Source: Caenorhabditis elegans (taxonomy: Eukaryota; Nematoda; Chromadorea; Rhabditida; Rhabditidae). Taken from it: 64,000 nucleotides of DNA. Made by a program: the position numbers and the translations under genes. The DNA lies in NCBI RefSeq assembly GCF_000002985.6, contig NC_003284.9:5704001-5768000 (forward strand). The letters run 5' to 3'. The notes beneath the pieces are model-generated. The model searched no databases and was not told the DNA's origin. It saw only the letters and a list, made by a program, of their open reading frames with translations. Below, piece by piece: positions 31,139 through 44,381 of the stretch (position 1 is its first letter; every line of letters starts with the position of its first letter).

Positions 31139-31573
31139 CCGTATTTCCTCTATTAGTAAGGCATGCAAAACTAATTTTCGGACAGCTAATTTGATGCAAA
31201 ACTAATGGAGGTGCAAAACTAATAGAGGGTGCAAAACTAATTTTCGAACAGGTTTTTTCTCACGTTTTCCATTAAGTTATGACATAATATCATCAATTTC
31301 AATGACAACTTATAAACCAAAATGGACGAATTTTACGACTGATACCCAAAAATTGTACGAGTTGTACTCATATTTTGCCAGTTTTGACCTCTTATACCAA
31401 GTCTGTAAGAGTTTTCCTAATTTTTAGAACGATTTTATAATGCAAATTTTGAATTCCTAAAATTAGGGAACAAATGAAGGGGTGCGAAACTATTAGAGGT
31501 GCAAAACTAATTTTCGATTAGTGATTTTAGATGCAAAACTAATAGAGGTGCCTAACAAATAGAGAAAATACGG
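31139..31573. mobile_element. MITE with TA target duplication, diverged relative
   Basis: Terminal repeats CCGTATTTCCTCTATTAGTA and TAACAAATAGAGAAAATACGG (inverted) are flanked by TA (31137-31138 and 31574-31575). The body uses the subrepeat GTGCAAAACTAATAGAGG, a variant of the unit in the other two copies. It lies only 337 bp from copy 2. Confidence 0.8.
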
Positions 31574-34500
31574 TATGTAACTCAGTACATTTCAAAACTA
31601 CCAATAATAAATTAACTACAATAAAATAGTGAAAATGAAACAAAGTATTTTGACGGTTAACAGTATTTTAATATAACAAACTAAGGTATAAGCAGTCAAA
31701 ATTTAACAATGAGATGGAATACCAAATTTAAGCACTACTGAAAATATAGACAACAAGGAAAACAATCAATACCTACAAGAATGTGTAATTCAATAGAGCC
31801 AAGGCTCGGCCTACTTTATAAAACGTTCTAATTGTAAGCGAAATTATTTGAATCGAGTCTTCAACTACAACCTACAAATGTAGTTTTTGAAAACATGACA
31901 TCTTTTGAATAAGACTCAGAAGACGTATAAATATTAGACAACTGGTTTCAAAATTCTAAGGTTTTAATTAAAAACAACTGAGACAGAAGCGATGACTTTC
32001 AGAACATTGGAAAATCGGTGAGCTATGAAAAGTACTCTTAAATTTTGTACAAAATATAATCGTATTTTTTCAGCTTAGCTGACTCTCAGCACTATATATG
32101 TCCTTTGAGAGCTGACATTGACTCACAATGGTTGTACATTCTTGGAATTCTCAGCTAAAGAGCAACAATCACTGCGGTAATTAAAAAAGAGAAACATTGT
32201 TGATGCTAAATGTGCATCTTGAAGCGGAAAAATAAGAATAGAATGACAATCTTATTGGCGTGAGGCGGCAGAAAAACCAGAAACGTTTTGACGCATTGCC
32301 ACCTTTGACTTGAACTAATTACACGAAAGGATTATGAAGGAAAACAATGTATAATGTGTTTGTGTCTTTACTCAAACGGTGAAAAGGAAGTTTCAACCAT
32401 CGTGTTTTTTTTTCAACGGGGGTGTGTCTATATAGATTTTTTCTTCTTCAAAATAAAATTTGAATTTGAAATTGAAAATCGTATAGTCGAACTGCAATTT
32501 GATTGATAATTTAAGAAAGGTCACAAAAGTGTACGTAGTCGTTTGATTGAGGAATTGGACATGACATTTTTAAATTTAGAAAAAAACATGTAGAAAACAA
32601 AAATCTGATTGTAAAATAATCCTAATGTGCATATATACATAAATGGTATTTTACCCGAGAAAACATGCAGCTCGAGGCATTGGATAACCACAAGCAGACG
32701 AATTAGTATAATGAGAGACGTTTTGAGAAAAAGATAGACGGACAACGGCGTGTGCTGCAACAAACGACAAACGCGCGTCTTTGCAATATTACGCGGGCGA
32801 CAAAGTATTTGAATCAAGTTGTTGCAAGTTTTTGATACAACCTAGGAAGCATTATCCTCGTTAACAAAAATGAAAAAATGAAAGTACAATGATTGGCCAA
32901 AATTATGATAACACATTTTCAGAAGCGTAGTGATCGTTATAGACATAATTAGAAGTCTATCCTAATAATTTCCATTTTTTCCTAAAATCTCTGAACATTT
33001 TAGAAGTTTAAAGTGATCTCATCTGCAACCTAGTTACTTTTCAAAATGTTTTCTTTTGAACGGTATATTTCAGTTTCAAAAATTGTGCTAAAATACTTCC
33101 AACTTGAAAAATATACATCAACATCAAATTTGTATGTTTAGAACAAACTTTAAACTAATATTTAAAAAAAACGAACATCGTAAAAAGATACCTGAAATGA
33201 CATCAGGTGAAATGTTTCTGATTGTGAGCATAAAAATACGCATTGCCTGATTTACGTTTGACACCAAATCAAAATGCATTTTTAGATCATTTCGCGGTGT
33301 GTGGGTGGATTCTATGAACTAAAATCTAAATTTTGAAGCATGCTCTTTAGAAAAATTAAAGAAATTATCATGACCAACATTTTTGTAATAATACCTTACA
33401 GGAAAAGAAAACCTCATTGAATCGAATGTGTTCGTATACCATAGTGTCAAACCCATTCAAATAATGTCATTTCAGAAAAAATTCTGAAATCGGAACTAAA
33501 AATTTTTTATGAGGTGATCGATCAATTTAAAATTTTCCATCTCTATTTTTAATTTTGGCAAAATATGAAAAATTTGTGAACATGATTTGGAAACTGGAAG
33601 TGTGAATATTATCAATTTAAGTATTTTTTTACTAAAATCAACATGAGTTGTAGTGAACTGGGCTATTTTCAGTTGTTTTTTGAAAGCATAATATCATTAG
33701 GGCTTTGTGTCATAATATTAGCTGGCAAAAATCACCTGCAAAAGCCAAAAACCAAAAAACACCCAGAGAACATAGGTGCTCATTTACGTTCAGTTTTGTC
33801 GTTTTCTAAAACTGGAACCGCTATACAGGATTCATAGTTTTGACACTTGCTAAAAACATTGAAATTTTTTCAGAAGAAGAAAAATACGAGTGACTAAAGA
33901 AACTTTCTGAATTAAAAATATTAACAAAATTGTGTATCTATTTAGAAAATCAATCACTCAAAAAACGATACATCTAAACTCTCTCACTCTAAAATTTTTA
34001 TATTTCCGGATTACCATTCAAAGTTTCAGAACATTGGCAAAATGCTCAGATATTGCGAATGTTTTAATAGTTTACAGCATCTTCACATGTTTGAAGTTAT
34101 ACAGCCTGTCAACTTTTTTTATAGCCCCTTTCAAATTTCATATAAGGATATTTTTTAGTGTAGTTTGATAGTTAATGCCGAAAAATTTGATGACATTTCA
34201 AAAATTACAGAACTTAGATGAAAAAGATGAAAAATGGGTTTTCAACTTCAAATCCTATTTTTATCATTTAAGACCAAAACTTGATATTTTGGTTACTATG
34301 AAAACAATATGAAATTAAATCTAACTATATGTATATATATATACGAAAAAAGTTATCATCAACAGCATATTGACTTGTTAGTCACCAATGTAGTTTACTC
34401 TTAACAAGGAGAATACAATTTGCAATTTTAAGTCATGTGAAATGGGTTACAATTAATTATCGGATGTTTTTCAGAGGCCAAGTTCGATGTGTATTTGATG

Positions 34501-35025
34501 AAGTATATAAAAACTGCCGAATATCGTAATGAGACATTCTGAAAATGTTTCGATGGCGGTTCAAATCTTAGGAAAATATGAAAAGTACGAAAATAAGGCA
34601 TATTATCAGCTATAATCTCAAGTTTTTGTTCAAGCTACCTTGAAAATGTTGCAGTAATTTTGTTTATTCATCATCTTTCAATACGTCTTTCAATATTTTA
34701 TAACCTTTTATAATTTTTATTTGTTTGGTGTTGGGACTCATCGACGAAAAAATTGTTTTAGTTGATGAACGTTTTTATTTCAAAACAATACAATTTGTTT
34801 TTACCGGGTGATGAACTTTTGATTCAAGGTACTGGGATAAATATGAATTCACTCGGGCTCACTGACCGGGATTTAGGCAATACAACAAAAACTAGACTGA
34901 AAAATTTCAGAACTCAATTACTCGTGTGAGTTTTACTCAGGCCTGGGGGACTACGCTGAGATCAAGTGTTGGCAAAAATTGTACTATGTAATAGGAAAAG
35001 ATGGAAAAACTGGAATAATTATTAG

Positions 35026-38000
35026 TTATAAAATAATATTTGAAACTGCATTGAATGTGACCAGTGCATTGACAAACTGGAAATTTGTCAGATATTGCGA
35101 GATGATAACGGAAGACGTGATTGCCAAAATGCAGTATGGAGCCCAGAAGACCAAATTGAGGGAGAGCATGATAAAAGCCTAAATTCAGATTTAAAACTCA
35201 CATTTGTTACTATGTTCGATGTAAAGAAACTGCGTGGTACGAACATTTCCAGAAATTTAGGACCCGTCTTTTTTGGGACCTTTCCAGGAAAAGGTCAAAA
35301 TCTCAAGGGTAGGTAATATCCTTGCCCGACATCTCACGCGTTCCGCGCCCTGGTTTGTTTACTTCTAGCATAGTGGGGCGCGGAACCCGTGTGCTGTGAG
35401 CATGAGCGTGAGCTTTGATATTGGTTGGGTCAACATTTTTATTTTACCTCAAAAAAGTACTCAAAAATCTCTAACTTTTGGAATCTATGAATCACGCCAC
35501 GTCACACCACTACACGCCATGCAATTTCTTTATTCCGAGTGTATATGCGCAGTTAATTTTCTATGTACGCATAATGCTTTAGTGGGCTTTTTTCATAAAA
35601 AATAATTATTACCTTCCACCGAGCGTTCCGGCGTGCTGTATCCACTGTGACCACCCAGAGAGTGTTTGATCGAGCACTCGCTGGAGCGCTTTGCCTTCGT
35701 GCTGAAAATATGAATCGTTACACAGGAATAAAATTTGAAAGAAAATATAACTTTCTTTTAAGTTAAAACTTTCTGTCGAACATAGACATTAAACAAAGCT
35801 TGTCGGGAAAAAAAGAATAGCACTTAATAATAGGGAACTTAAATACCCGTGCATTTGGGATAGAGATCACAAAAAAGCCTCATAATGTTTTTGTTTTGAA
35901 ACTTGCTGCTCCAATAGGTATTACATGCTGTTTTACACGTGTCATATTCTCATTTCTACCTTCTCCCTTTGTCAGGTTTGGTAACCGAAGCTCTGTTTTA
36001 TGTCCGTTGAAATGAACTGAACCTTCTGATCCGTTGTGGAACAGGTCTAACAGGAAATTCCACACTCGACGCTTGAAAGCTTGCGTTCTGGTTTCAGGTT
36101 CCTGCTCTTGTGGGGTCACTTCAGGTCTTGTCGCTGCTGAACTTGGAAAACGTTTTTTTAATTAAAAAAAAAGAAATATTGATCTTACCAGTAGCTGAGC
36201 CATTTTCGTCAATGCATACTGTAAGACTAGATGAGTTTTTAATTCTCATTGGTACATCTACCGATGCAGCTCGCCGACGTTCCATATCGCCTGAATAAAT
36301 TTGCTTTTCTTGTATTTATCTTCAAACCACACACAAAAAAAACAAAGGAAACCAAAATAAACCAAACACTCACAACTTTTACCTTCCGGCGCGATGTTCT
36401 GCAGTCGTTTCGTTTTAGAAGGAACACGGGCCATCAAATTGTCGGATTCTTGTGTAACATTTGACTCGATTGGAGACTCGTGTTGCCTTGCACGTTTACA
36501 GCAGCAGAAACTAAAAGTTTATTATGCTTAAGGTTCATTCAATGCAATTTTAAATAGTTTATATGTGTTTCAAACAGAAATCTATTCTAGTTGTTCATTA
36601 CTTTCAAAAAATTTCGGTCTTCAAAAAACACTACATGCATTCGGAAGTTGAGTGAAACTTATTAGAAACAATTTAAAATTTCTACATATGTTTCAAGTTT
36701 TTTTTTTCAAATTTTGAAACATTAGCTTCCTTGTGAAATAAAAATTTGTATTTTTCATTTGAGGCTTTTGAGGCTTTTAGGCGCAGAATGCTGAGATTAT
36801 ATTCCATTTACACCTACAATGCGCACAACTTTTATAGCACCTTTTATATGGGGGGGGGGGGGCTCTACTTTGGGAGTTTGAGGCTTTCCAAAATATTTTT
36901 TTAAAAAGTGTTAATGCAGTTCGATAGCAAATGTTGAAAAACTATATTTTGAAAATAACTTCTAACCAAAATGTTCAGGAGGTTCAGGAGGTTTGTATGA
37001 CGTTACATTTTTCCTCGATGCAAACCGCAATTTTATAAAAGCAAACAGAGCGGAGGAGCTTTTGTACTTTGTACTTGAACTCCAAATTAACAGATCAAAT
37101 ACTTACATGTCTTTCACAATATCAGACAGACTAACAAATCGTCCTTTAGATGCTCCCTTCAAAATGTACAAAATCAGTGTGTAACATATCAACTCCATTG
37201 CATATGGAATTACACAGATTGTTGCAAGATGTAAAACATTATAAAGCTGAAAATAACAATAATTTCTGATTTCATGAAGTCCGTCCACTTACCCTTTCCA
37301 AATAAAGCCAATTTCTGTTGTTGGTGTGCAGCTCCTCTAAAGTGAATCCTGGCTCGGATGGGAAGTCTTCCTTCGCGTACTAGAAATATCACGATCATTA
37401 GTTTCGTTGTACAAATTAAGATTAAGACATCAGTTCTTTTTGTCTTTGCAAGAAGGTAAAAGAACTTACGATTGCTTTTTCACTAATTATGTTTGTACCA
37501 ATGATTATGTAAAAGTGCAAGGTACCGAGACTTTGACATTTTTGAAAAAGAAACCTAATTTCTCTGTCTACCTAATCAACGACTATAAATGCACGCTTCA
37601 GTGACTCAGTGACTCTTTTGTTACTACACCCACCCTCAATGTTCCATTTTCGAAAAAATAGATTGGTGACTTGTTTGCAAGCTCGTGCTGCATGTATGCA
37701 TATTGCTCCAAGAGTTCTAGCCGGTCATAAAAGTCTACACGATGCTCAGTCCTGTAAGATTGAAATCTTTTGAAAGTTCTAGTTTTAAAATGATTACCAA
37801 ATAGAAATACATTGAGGGTATCCTTGTGGAGTAGTTTTTTGCCTGAAGAGAATGAGTTGAGGCCCGGCACAAATCAGTGCAAGGATCCAAGCTGCTGCTA
37901 GAGAAAGTCGCGTATTGTACTGTCGTTTTTTAATCTACAAATATAAAAGTTTTTTGGAAAAAAGGTTGAATTTGAACTCACATTTCTTGTAACTCTGTTC

Positions 38001-39250
38001 ATTTTTGCCGTGATGAGCAAACGATCAGCCGCTACCAGTACTTGCATATTAGCGGTTAAATGAAAACCAAATGTTGATATAAATTTGAATAGCCTGCATC
38101 CGATGTCACCGCCGAACCACTGGAATTACTGATTTTGTTTATGATAATCAAAATTTTGAATTAAAAATAATAATAAGTTCATATAAAGTTTTGAAAATTA
38201 GTCGACTCACATTTTGAGAATCAATGATTAGGTCGGCAAATAATTTATCACGTTTTTCATTTAAATGAATACTTTTGTAACAAATTATATGCGACTAATA
38301 GTTTGGAGTAATCGCAAAAAAACAATTTGAAAAGTTGTTCCTGCTCAGATCAAAGTATCGAGAAGCTGGTCAAAAAAGCTGAAATCTATAGGTTTGTATA
38401 AACTCACTGCTTAGCATAAGTACCCTTCTTTGCCGAACTAATACTACATTATTTTTGCCTTGGCAAATTACTAGTTTCAGTTCAGAATGTTTTCGAACTT
38501 TCACATATCACAATTCGACTATTGAAACAGGAATAATAAAATATTTTGGTCTTGTTAATCAAAAAGTTTCATCATTTCCGGCGTGAGGTTTGATGATTTG
38601 AAAATAAAACGTGCAAATGCGCAGAAAAGTGTTTGATTTTCTCACTGTTTTCACATCATTAAATATATTCGAACAGACTTACCCAGTATGAGTGAATCCA
38701 TGCAAACTGAGTTGGAGCGTAGATAAAGAGAACGATGCAGTCCGCTACAGACAAACTGATTTTGTACGAAAACAGGCGAGCAGCCAACACGAGATGTTGT
38801 CGTGAGGAGCGTGATCTGAAATTGTAATGTTTCCATATTCAATCAATATAGTTCATCACTATAACGCCACTGTAAAGACAAGGGTATTTGGGGGAGGTGG
38901 GTTGAGTACTACTTAAAGCTTTCTCACTTTCAATATTGTTTCATTTCTCACCGTGTCAACCTGAAAGTGTTTGCATTCATATTTAAGCATTTCAGTTTTT
39001 TAAAGTTAGCTGTTTAATTTAGGAGACAATCCTTTGCAATCTCACTGAAAATCCGAAAAATCTTACCGAGCGAGTCGAACGACTGTGAAAATGAAAGCTG
39101 GCAATCCCACGCAGAACGCGATTCCATACATCCATAGCTCAAGCTAAATAGGATAAAAATAGCCAAAAAAATTCTCGGAATAAATTTGCATACCGTATAA
39201 CTGAAGCTCAACTCAACTCTCTGGGTCTCTTGTTGTGTGGCCTCGCTCAT
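35026..39250 (-). CDS. gnrr-4: GnRH/AKH-receptor-like GPCR
   Basis: Class A neuropeptide-type receptor at the plasma membrane. Thirteen exons: 39250-39194, 39143-39067, 38815-38683, 38119-37982, 37934-37798, 37751-37634, 37379-37293, 37246-37107, 36510-36383, 36290-36189, 36136-35960, 35701-35613, 35178-35026. Phases agree and give 511 residues. TM1 is about 20-42, TM2 about 58-84, TM3 about 97-122 after the WFGGDIGC block (C97 can pair with C177 in the second extracellular loop), TM4 about 146-165, and TM5 about 250-280. A cytoplasmic loop of about 180 residues follows. TM6 contains FWAPY (472-476) and TM7 ends at NAVSNIIL. DRY is replaced by DRL (121-123), and there is no cytoplasmic tail. 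The exon containing the ATG is open back to its acceptor at 39307 (GECSSDHLC...), so an upstream coding exon is possible. The symbol is from family recognition and position. Confidence 0.78.
35337..35390. repeat. GC-rich hairpin within a dispersed repeat
   Basis: GTTCCGCGCCC (35340-35350) and GGGCGCGGAAC (35376-35386) form a perfect 11-bp inverted repeat around a 25-nt loop, inside an intron of the GPCR gene. Similar sequence (ATAGTG.GGCGCGGAACCC) recurs near 49293-49311, so this belongs to a dispersed family. Confidence 0.7.
36850..36862. repeat. Poly(G) tract, 13 nt
   Basis: An uninterrupted run of 13 G on the plus strand, in the GPCR intron between 37107 and 36510. Such mono-G tracts can form G-quadruplexes. 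Confidence 0.97.
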
Positions 39251-42200
39251 CGTTTCCGATGCGTCAAACTCGTTAGTTTGGCACAAATGATCAGAAGAGC
39301 ATTCACCCTGCAAGCAATGTTTTTAATGAAAAGTGAAAGTTTATGAAATGAAATGAAAATGAAAAAGCGAGAATGTCAAGTGTTATGTGGAGATAAGGTT
39401 TTTTTTTCGAAAATTGAGCGCAATTTCTGAGAAACGGTGGATAATGAAAGGTTATGGTGGAAATCTGATGTTATCTTAATATCTCAATAGTCTGAAACTG
39501 AGTAAATTGAGGGGATGCAGTGTCAGTTATTGAATATGCAATTAGAAGTGAAATTTTGAAAATTTCAGAGTATGGAAACAAATGTCATAAGAAGGTTTCT
39601 ATGGAAATAGTTATGGCCTTAGATACAAAAGCAAAAAAGCAACAAAAAAAACATACGCACATCCGTCTGAATCCTAGACATACCAAATATGGGCTAATGA
39701 AAACATTTTTTTTCTTTTCTTGTCTCATTCGATGACTAACCGGGTCAAGAAGAACATAAAAAAGCCGGGAGTCAGGGAGTTAGGGATTAACATCCAAGTA
39801 CTTCTTTTTTTTGGAAATAATTTGGAGCATTTGGAGCATTCAAAAAATGGTGGGTAACTATTTTAATGCAGGAAAAACAAAACCAGAATGAAGATCCAAA
39901 GAGTTTGAGTGGGTATAATAACGGAAGAGCTGCAAAGGTATTGAGAAAGATAAAAAAGCAAAACGGAGTAATAAATGGTGGGAAAAAAGTTTTCCGGGGC
40001 TAGTTGATGGAAATGAAAAAGGGAAAAAAAGAAAAATGGAAAAACCGAGAAAATGAAAGAACAATAAAAGAATTGGTGTGGAAGACGAAAAGTTTCTTTT
40101 TCTCTTTCTACCCTGATGACGAATTGGATGAGAATTAAAAAGATCCGTTGGTGGGGCCCTGACTGTGTACCCATTGCAAATAATTATGACCATGCTCTCA
40201 GGAAAAGAAGGAGCAAGCAGAGGAAAAAAAACTATTTTTTAGCTTTCTCCGCCTCTCGTCTTTCTTCCTAACGAGGTTAATTTAGAAGGGGGAGCCGAAA
40301 GAAGGAAAACGTCTTTGTGATGAGATGAGCTTTCGGCATTGCGATTTCCCTTCGTTTCATTCCATTGTGCGGGTAAAAAAAACAGATGGCGGAAATTGAA
40401 AGCTGATTACGGTAGAGAAATGAAAATTGGTACGGATTTTAGGTGGGAAATGTGAAATTGGGTGTGGGATTAAGTGGGAAAAAAACCATTTGCATAAATT
40501 ATCCAAATGGGAAAGTAAAAAAAAAACGGAAAAAAGTCCGTCGCATTTTTTTTTATCTTGACGCGTGTATAAGAATGGGAGAGAAAGTTGAATTCAAGAA
40601 TCAAAAATCATTGTGTAGGAGTAACAAGTAAGTTTTGCAAATATTTTTTGAATATCGATTTATTCTAATTATGTGGCAGTCGTAAAAATGATGTGGGACA
40701 CTATTTTCATTGAAATTTCGTTTCAAATATAATATGAAAACAAATAAAGCATTAATTGATCTATAAATAACATTTGTTTTGGTTCGAAAATAAACTTGGA
40801 AATTGTATTAAAGTTGTAAATTGCAGAAATTAACTTTTATTATACTCTCGATTTCTTTATCTGCAATTGGTAACTTTAATGCATTTTTTAAACCGTCCCC
40901 AAAAATTAAAAAAATGTGCAAAACATTTTTTACACAATGAATCAGTAACAAATGTTTTTAAAATGCCTACACATAATTTTATATTATGATAAGATAACTG
41001 AAAGCACTCTCATAAACTTCCGCATTCAGCAAATTCGGAAGATGAGACATAACATGTTAAGATCTTCGTGAAAAATGGAAAATTTAAATATAGGCAAAAA
41101 CAGAAAAAAACAACTTTTTGAATGAAAATTTTAATTTCATATTTTTCTAATTCACAATTTTTTTTGAATATTTCTGCATCTACCATTTTTTCGAGGGTTT
41201 TCCGCCATAAATCTTACTAACCCACTAAAGCCTCAGGACCACTAGCTCAAAACCCTAATCCTAAAGTGACAAAATATCCAAATATCATGTTAAATATTTT
41301 CAACAATGGTGGCACATTTTTGTTCCAAGTCAAAGCGCGGTAGAAATCCGGGTTTCACGAACTTTTTTGGGAGTGCTTTTGGGAGTGCTATCCACTTTTT
41401 GACTCGAAATAAGAAGGTTTCCAAAAGTTTTAGTACCGTTTTATTATGATATTTAGTAATTTTAAAACCGTAGAATTAAGTTTAACTATTTACCCACCGG
41501 TCGCATTCCATATTCAAAAAACTGCGAACTGCGAAAAAAAACAAATTAGTGAAAGTGTTGCCCACTTGACATCACATTTGGTTTCCAAGAACAAACTGAA
41601 GGGGGTCGTGAACAAAAATTCAACATTTCAGATATAGAACACGAAAATAGCAGGTGAAAATATAAATGTCAGAGCAGTGTGTCATGTTGAATTTTTGAAT
41701 TACCGAAACCCCCACGCAACCAAAAATGAGGCTCAAAGGCATCTGCTCCATGGAATGAAGCGAAACAAAAAAAACGTTGTCATCAGCTCATGGGAAAGCA
41801 AACAAACAAAATCAAGAATCCATAGAACAAAATAGTGTGTCCTTTGAATGTCTTCATCTTAATCAGAAACTAGATATATATATCTCCGTGATTTTTAGAT
41901 TATATTATTCACAAGATTATGTAAGTATAAAATCAGGTGTTTGGAAAACGATTTGGCACAAGTAAGGTTTATCAAAATTTTTGTCAGAATTTCGGTAAAT
42001 TACCAACATTTTCAAAAATGTGAACCTTTTTAATAATTTCGAGCATTGCTGAAAGTTCTTACATCTATAATGTTTGAGCACAGGTAATTAAAACAAAAAA
42101 TCGCAGGGAAAACGTTTTTGTGTCGATTTGCAAATTAATGTTTTTTTTTTCATAAAATTTTGACAATTTAGAAGTTGTCCAAAACATTTTTTCAATGATT

Positions 42201-43656
42201 TTTATTTCCACATTTTTTAAAAATGTGGCAATTTACCAAAACTTTGACTAGTAATTTTGAATTCTTTTTCAAAAAAATTGTTAAATTATGTAAAATAAAC
42301 GCACAGAAATTCTAAAAAATTTAATAAAATTTGATCGAACAACAACAAAAAAACCATATAGGAAGGCGGAGCCTACTATCAATGTTTCCTACATTGCCCA
42401 ATTGGTCAAAGTGAACAAAAAAGGCAAGATATCAGAAAAGTGATCATAGGCTCTTTATCTCTTCAATCTGAGCTTTTCTTTGTTGTTAATCTAATATTTT
42501 CGTATTTTTTTATAGAACAGGATGAAACTAAAATCCTACAAGTGATAGATGAGACTCCTCCAAAGAAGAATCAAAATCTGTACAACTACAATAAGATAAC
42601 AAGCAAGTCTTCTTAATATCCGACTGGGAATAATTTCTGTATCGCCTACATGTTTTATATGCTGGTATGATTCATACTGAGAGAAAAAGAAAACCTGAGT
42701 GGAGGTTTCGCATATTTCATTCAAAAAATAAGATGAGCTGTTTAATAGTTCATTTAATTCAACAGTTGGTGATTGGGAGATGAAAAAGATCAAAACCCCT
42801 TGAAATTCTTCGGCAAAATAATAAAGAAATAGTGTTTCGAGACGAGAAGAACAGCACAATTGATCGTAGTCAATTAATCAAGCATTGAGCAAGATATCGG
42901 ATTTTGGCGGTAGAGTGATTTATCATTCATATCATGGGAAGCGATATCTTCTGTCTTTTCCTTTTCTCTTACCACCCTTTCAGACAATATTGAATGAATT
43001 GAAGATTTCTATAATCTTCTACGTCATTGTTTTATAAAAGTCTGTTTACAGAGTTAGTCCACAGATGTGAGAAAAGTGAATAATGATGACCAACTTTAAC
43101 ATTATTCACTGAATGCAAAGAAAAGGTTGAAAAATCTTCAAATTTTTATGAACAAAACTTATAAACAACGTTTGTTAGAGACTCACACATTCCTCAAATA
43201 TAAAATCAAATCATAACTTGCAACTTAAAAAATGTTTCAGCAAATAAAAGTTTCAAGTTTCACCATTGCACAGTTCACCTTTTTTTTAAATTTCGTCATT
43301 CCAAGTTGAGACATAAAATCTACTACAAATACAAGTATACCATGGGCATGAAGGCTTCTAGGTACGTCTGGCAATTTCTTTCCAGACGGTATCTACTGCT
43401 TACCTAGTTCTATACACTACAAAGTCTTTAAACCATTTTTAACTTTGTATTTTCAAAAATCGACAAACTTAGCTGATTTTCAAAGTTTCGATAATTTTTG
43501 GGATTTGCCGAATAGTTAGAACCAGTTGTAGACAACACATTGAAAACAATCATCTAGGAAAAAAGGCAAAAGCTCCTATTTTCTGATTGAACTCTAATCA
43601 TTTACCCTCTTAAATGACAGAATATCTATGGAACAAAATGTTAATACGTTCTGAGT

Positions 43657-44381
43657 TTAAAGGTGGAGTAGCGCCAGTGGGGAAATTGTTTTAAAACATG
43701 CCTATGGTACCACAATGACCAAATATCATAGTAAAAAAAATTTTTAAAAGTTTTCTAAATTTTATATGATTTTTTGAAAATTGAAAAAATCTCGAATTGC
43801 GTCAAATTCCTATTTGAATTACCGCCAAAAGTTCGATGTTCGATGGAGCGCGCTTGCATTATTTTAACTTTTATTTATTAATTTTTCTTATTTTTGATTG
43901 ATTTTTCATGTTTTTTGAGTGATTTTACTGGAAATTTAATGAAAAATTCAAGATAAATGTAGATTGTTCACTAATAATAATTGAAAACAGATATATCACG
44001 TTTTTCAACGACGTTGAGCCTGAAATAATCTATTTCGAAGATTTCGGCGTTAGCGCCCGCTTTTCAATAAAAAATTTACATTCATCTTGAATTTTTCATT
44101 AAATTTCCAGTAAAATTACTCAAAAAAACATGAAAAATTAATCAAAAATAAGAAAAATTAATAAATAAAAGTTAAAATAATGCAAGCGCGCTCCATCGAA
44201 CATCGAACTATTGGCGGTAATTCAAATAGGAATTTGTTGCAATTCGAGATTTTTTCAATTTTCAAAAAATCATATAAAATTTAAAATTTTTTTTTTAATT
44301 TTATTACTATGATATTTGGTTATTGTGGTACCATAGGCATGTTTTAAAGCAATTTCCCCACTGGCGCTACTCCACTTTTAA
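43657..44381. mobile_element. Foldback palindromic element, 725 bp
   Basis: A long, nearly perfect inverted repeat. The left end TTAAAGGTGGAGTAGCGCCA is mirrored by the right end TGGCGCTACTCCACTTTTAA. The arms remain complementary for about 300 bp each (landmarks ATGGAGCGCGCTTGCATTAT on the left and its complement on the right), around a loop of about 100 bp near 43970-44070. It sits at a TTTAAA-like site and carries no coding sequence. It resembles known C. elegans palindromic repeats inserting at TTTAAA; I name the type only, not the exact family. Confidence 0.9.

Larger units (their letters stand above)
29641..35025. other. Intergenic region between the RGS 5' end and the GPCR 3' end
   Basis: About 5.4 kb, mostly AT-rich, holding two MITEs (30370-30801 and 31139-31573). 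One 100-bp minus-strand segment (32754-32655) has good flanking splice signals and raised GC. Nothing else here is supported as a gene. Confidence 0.45.

Noticed and set aside
35095-35316. Plus-strand ORFs over 34979-35316
   Set aside because: Shadows of the minus-strand TM6-TM7 exon (35178-35026) of the GPCR, which has correct phase and homologous motifs.
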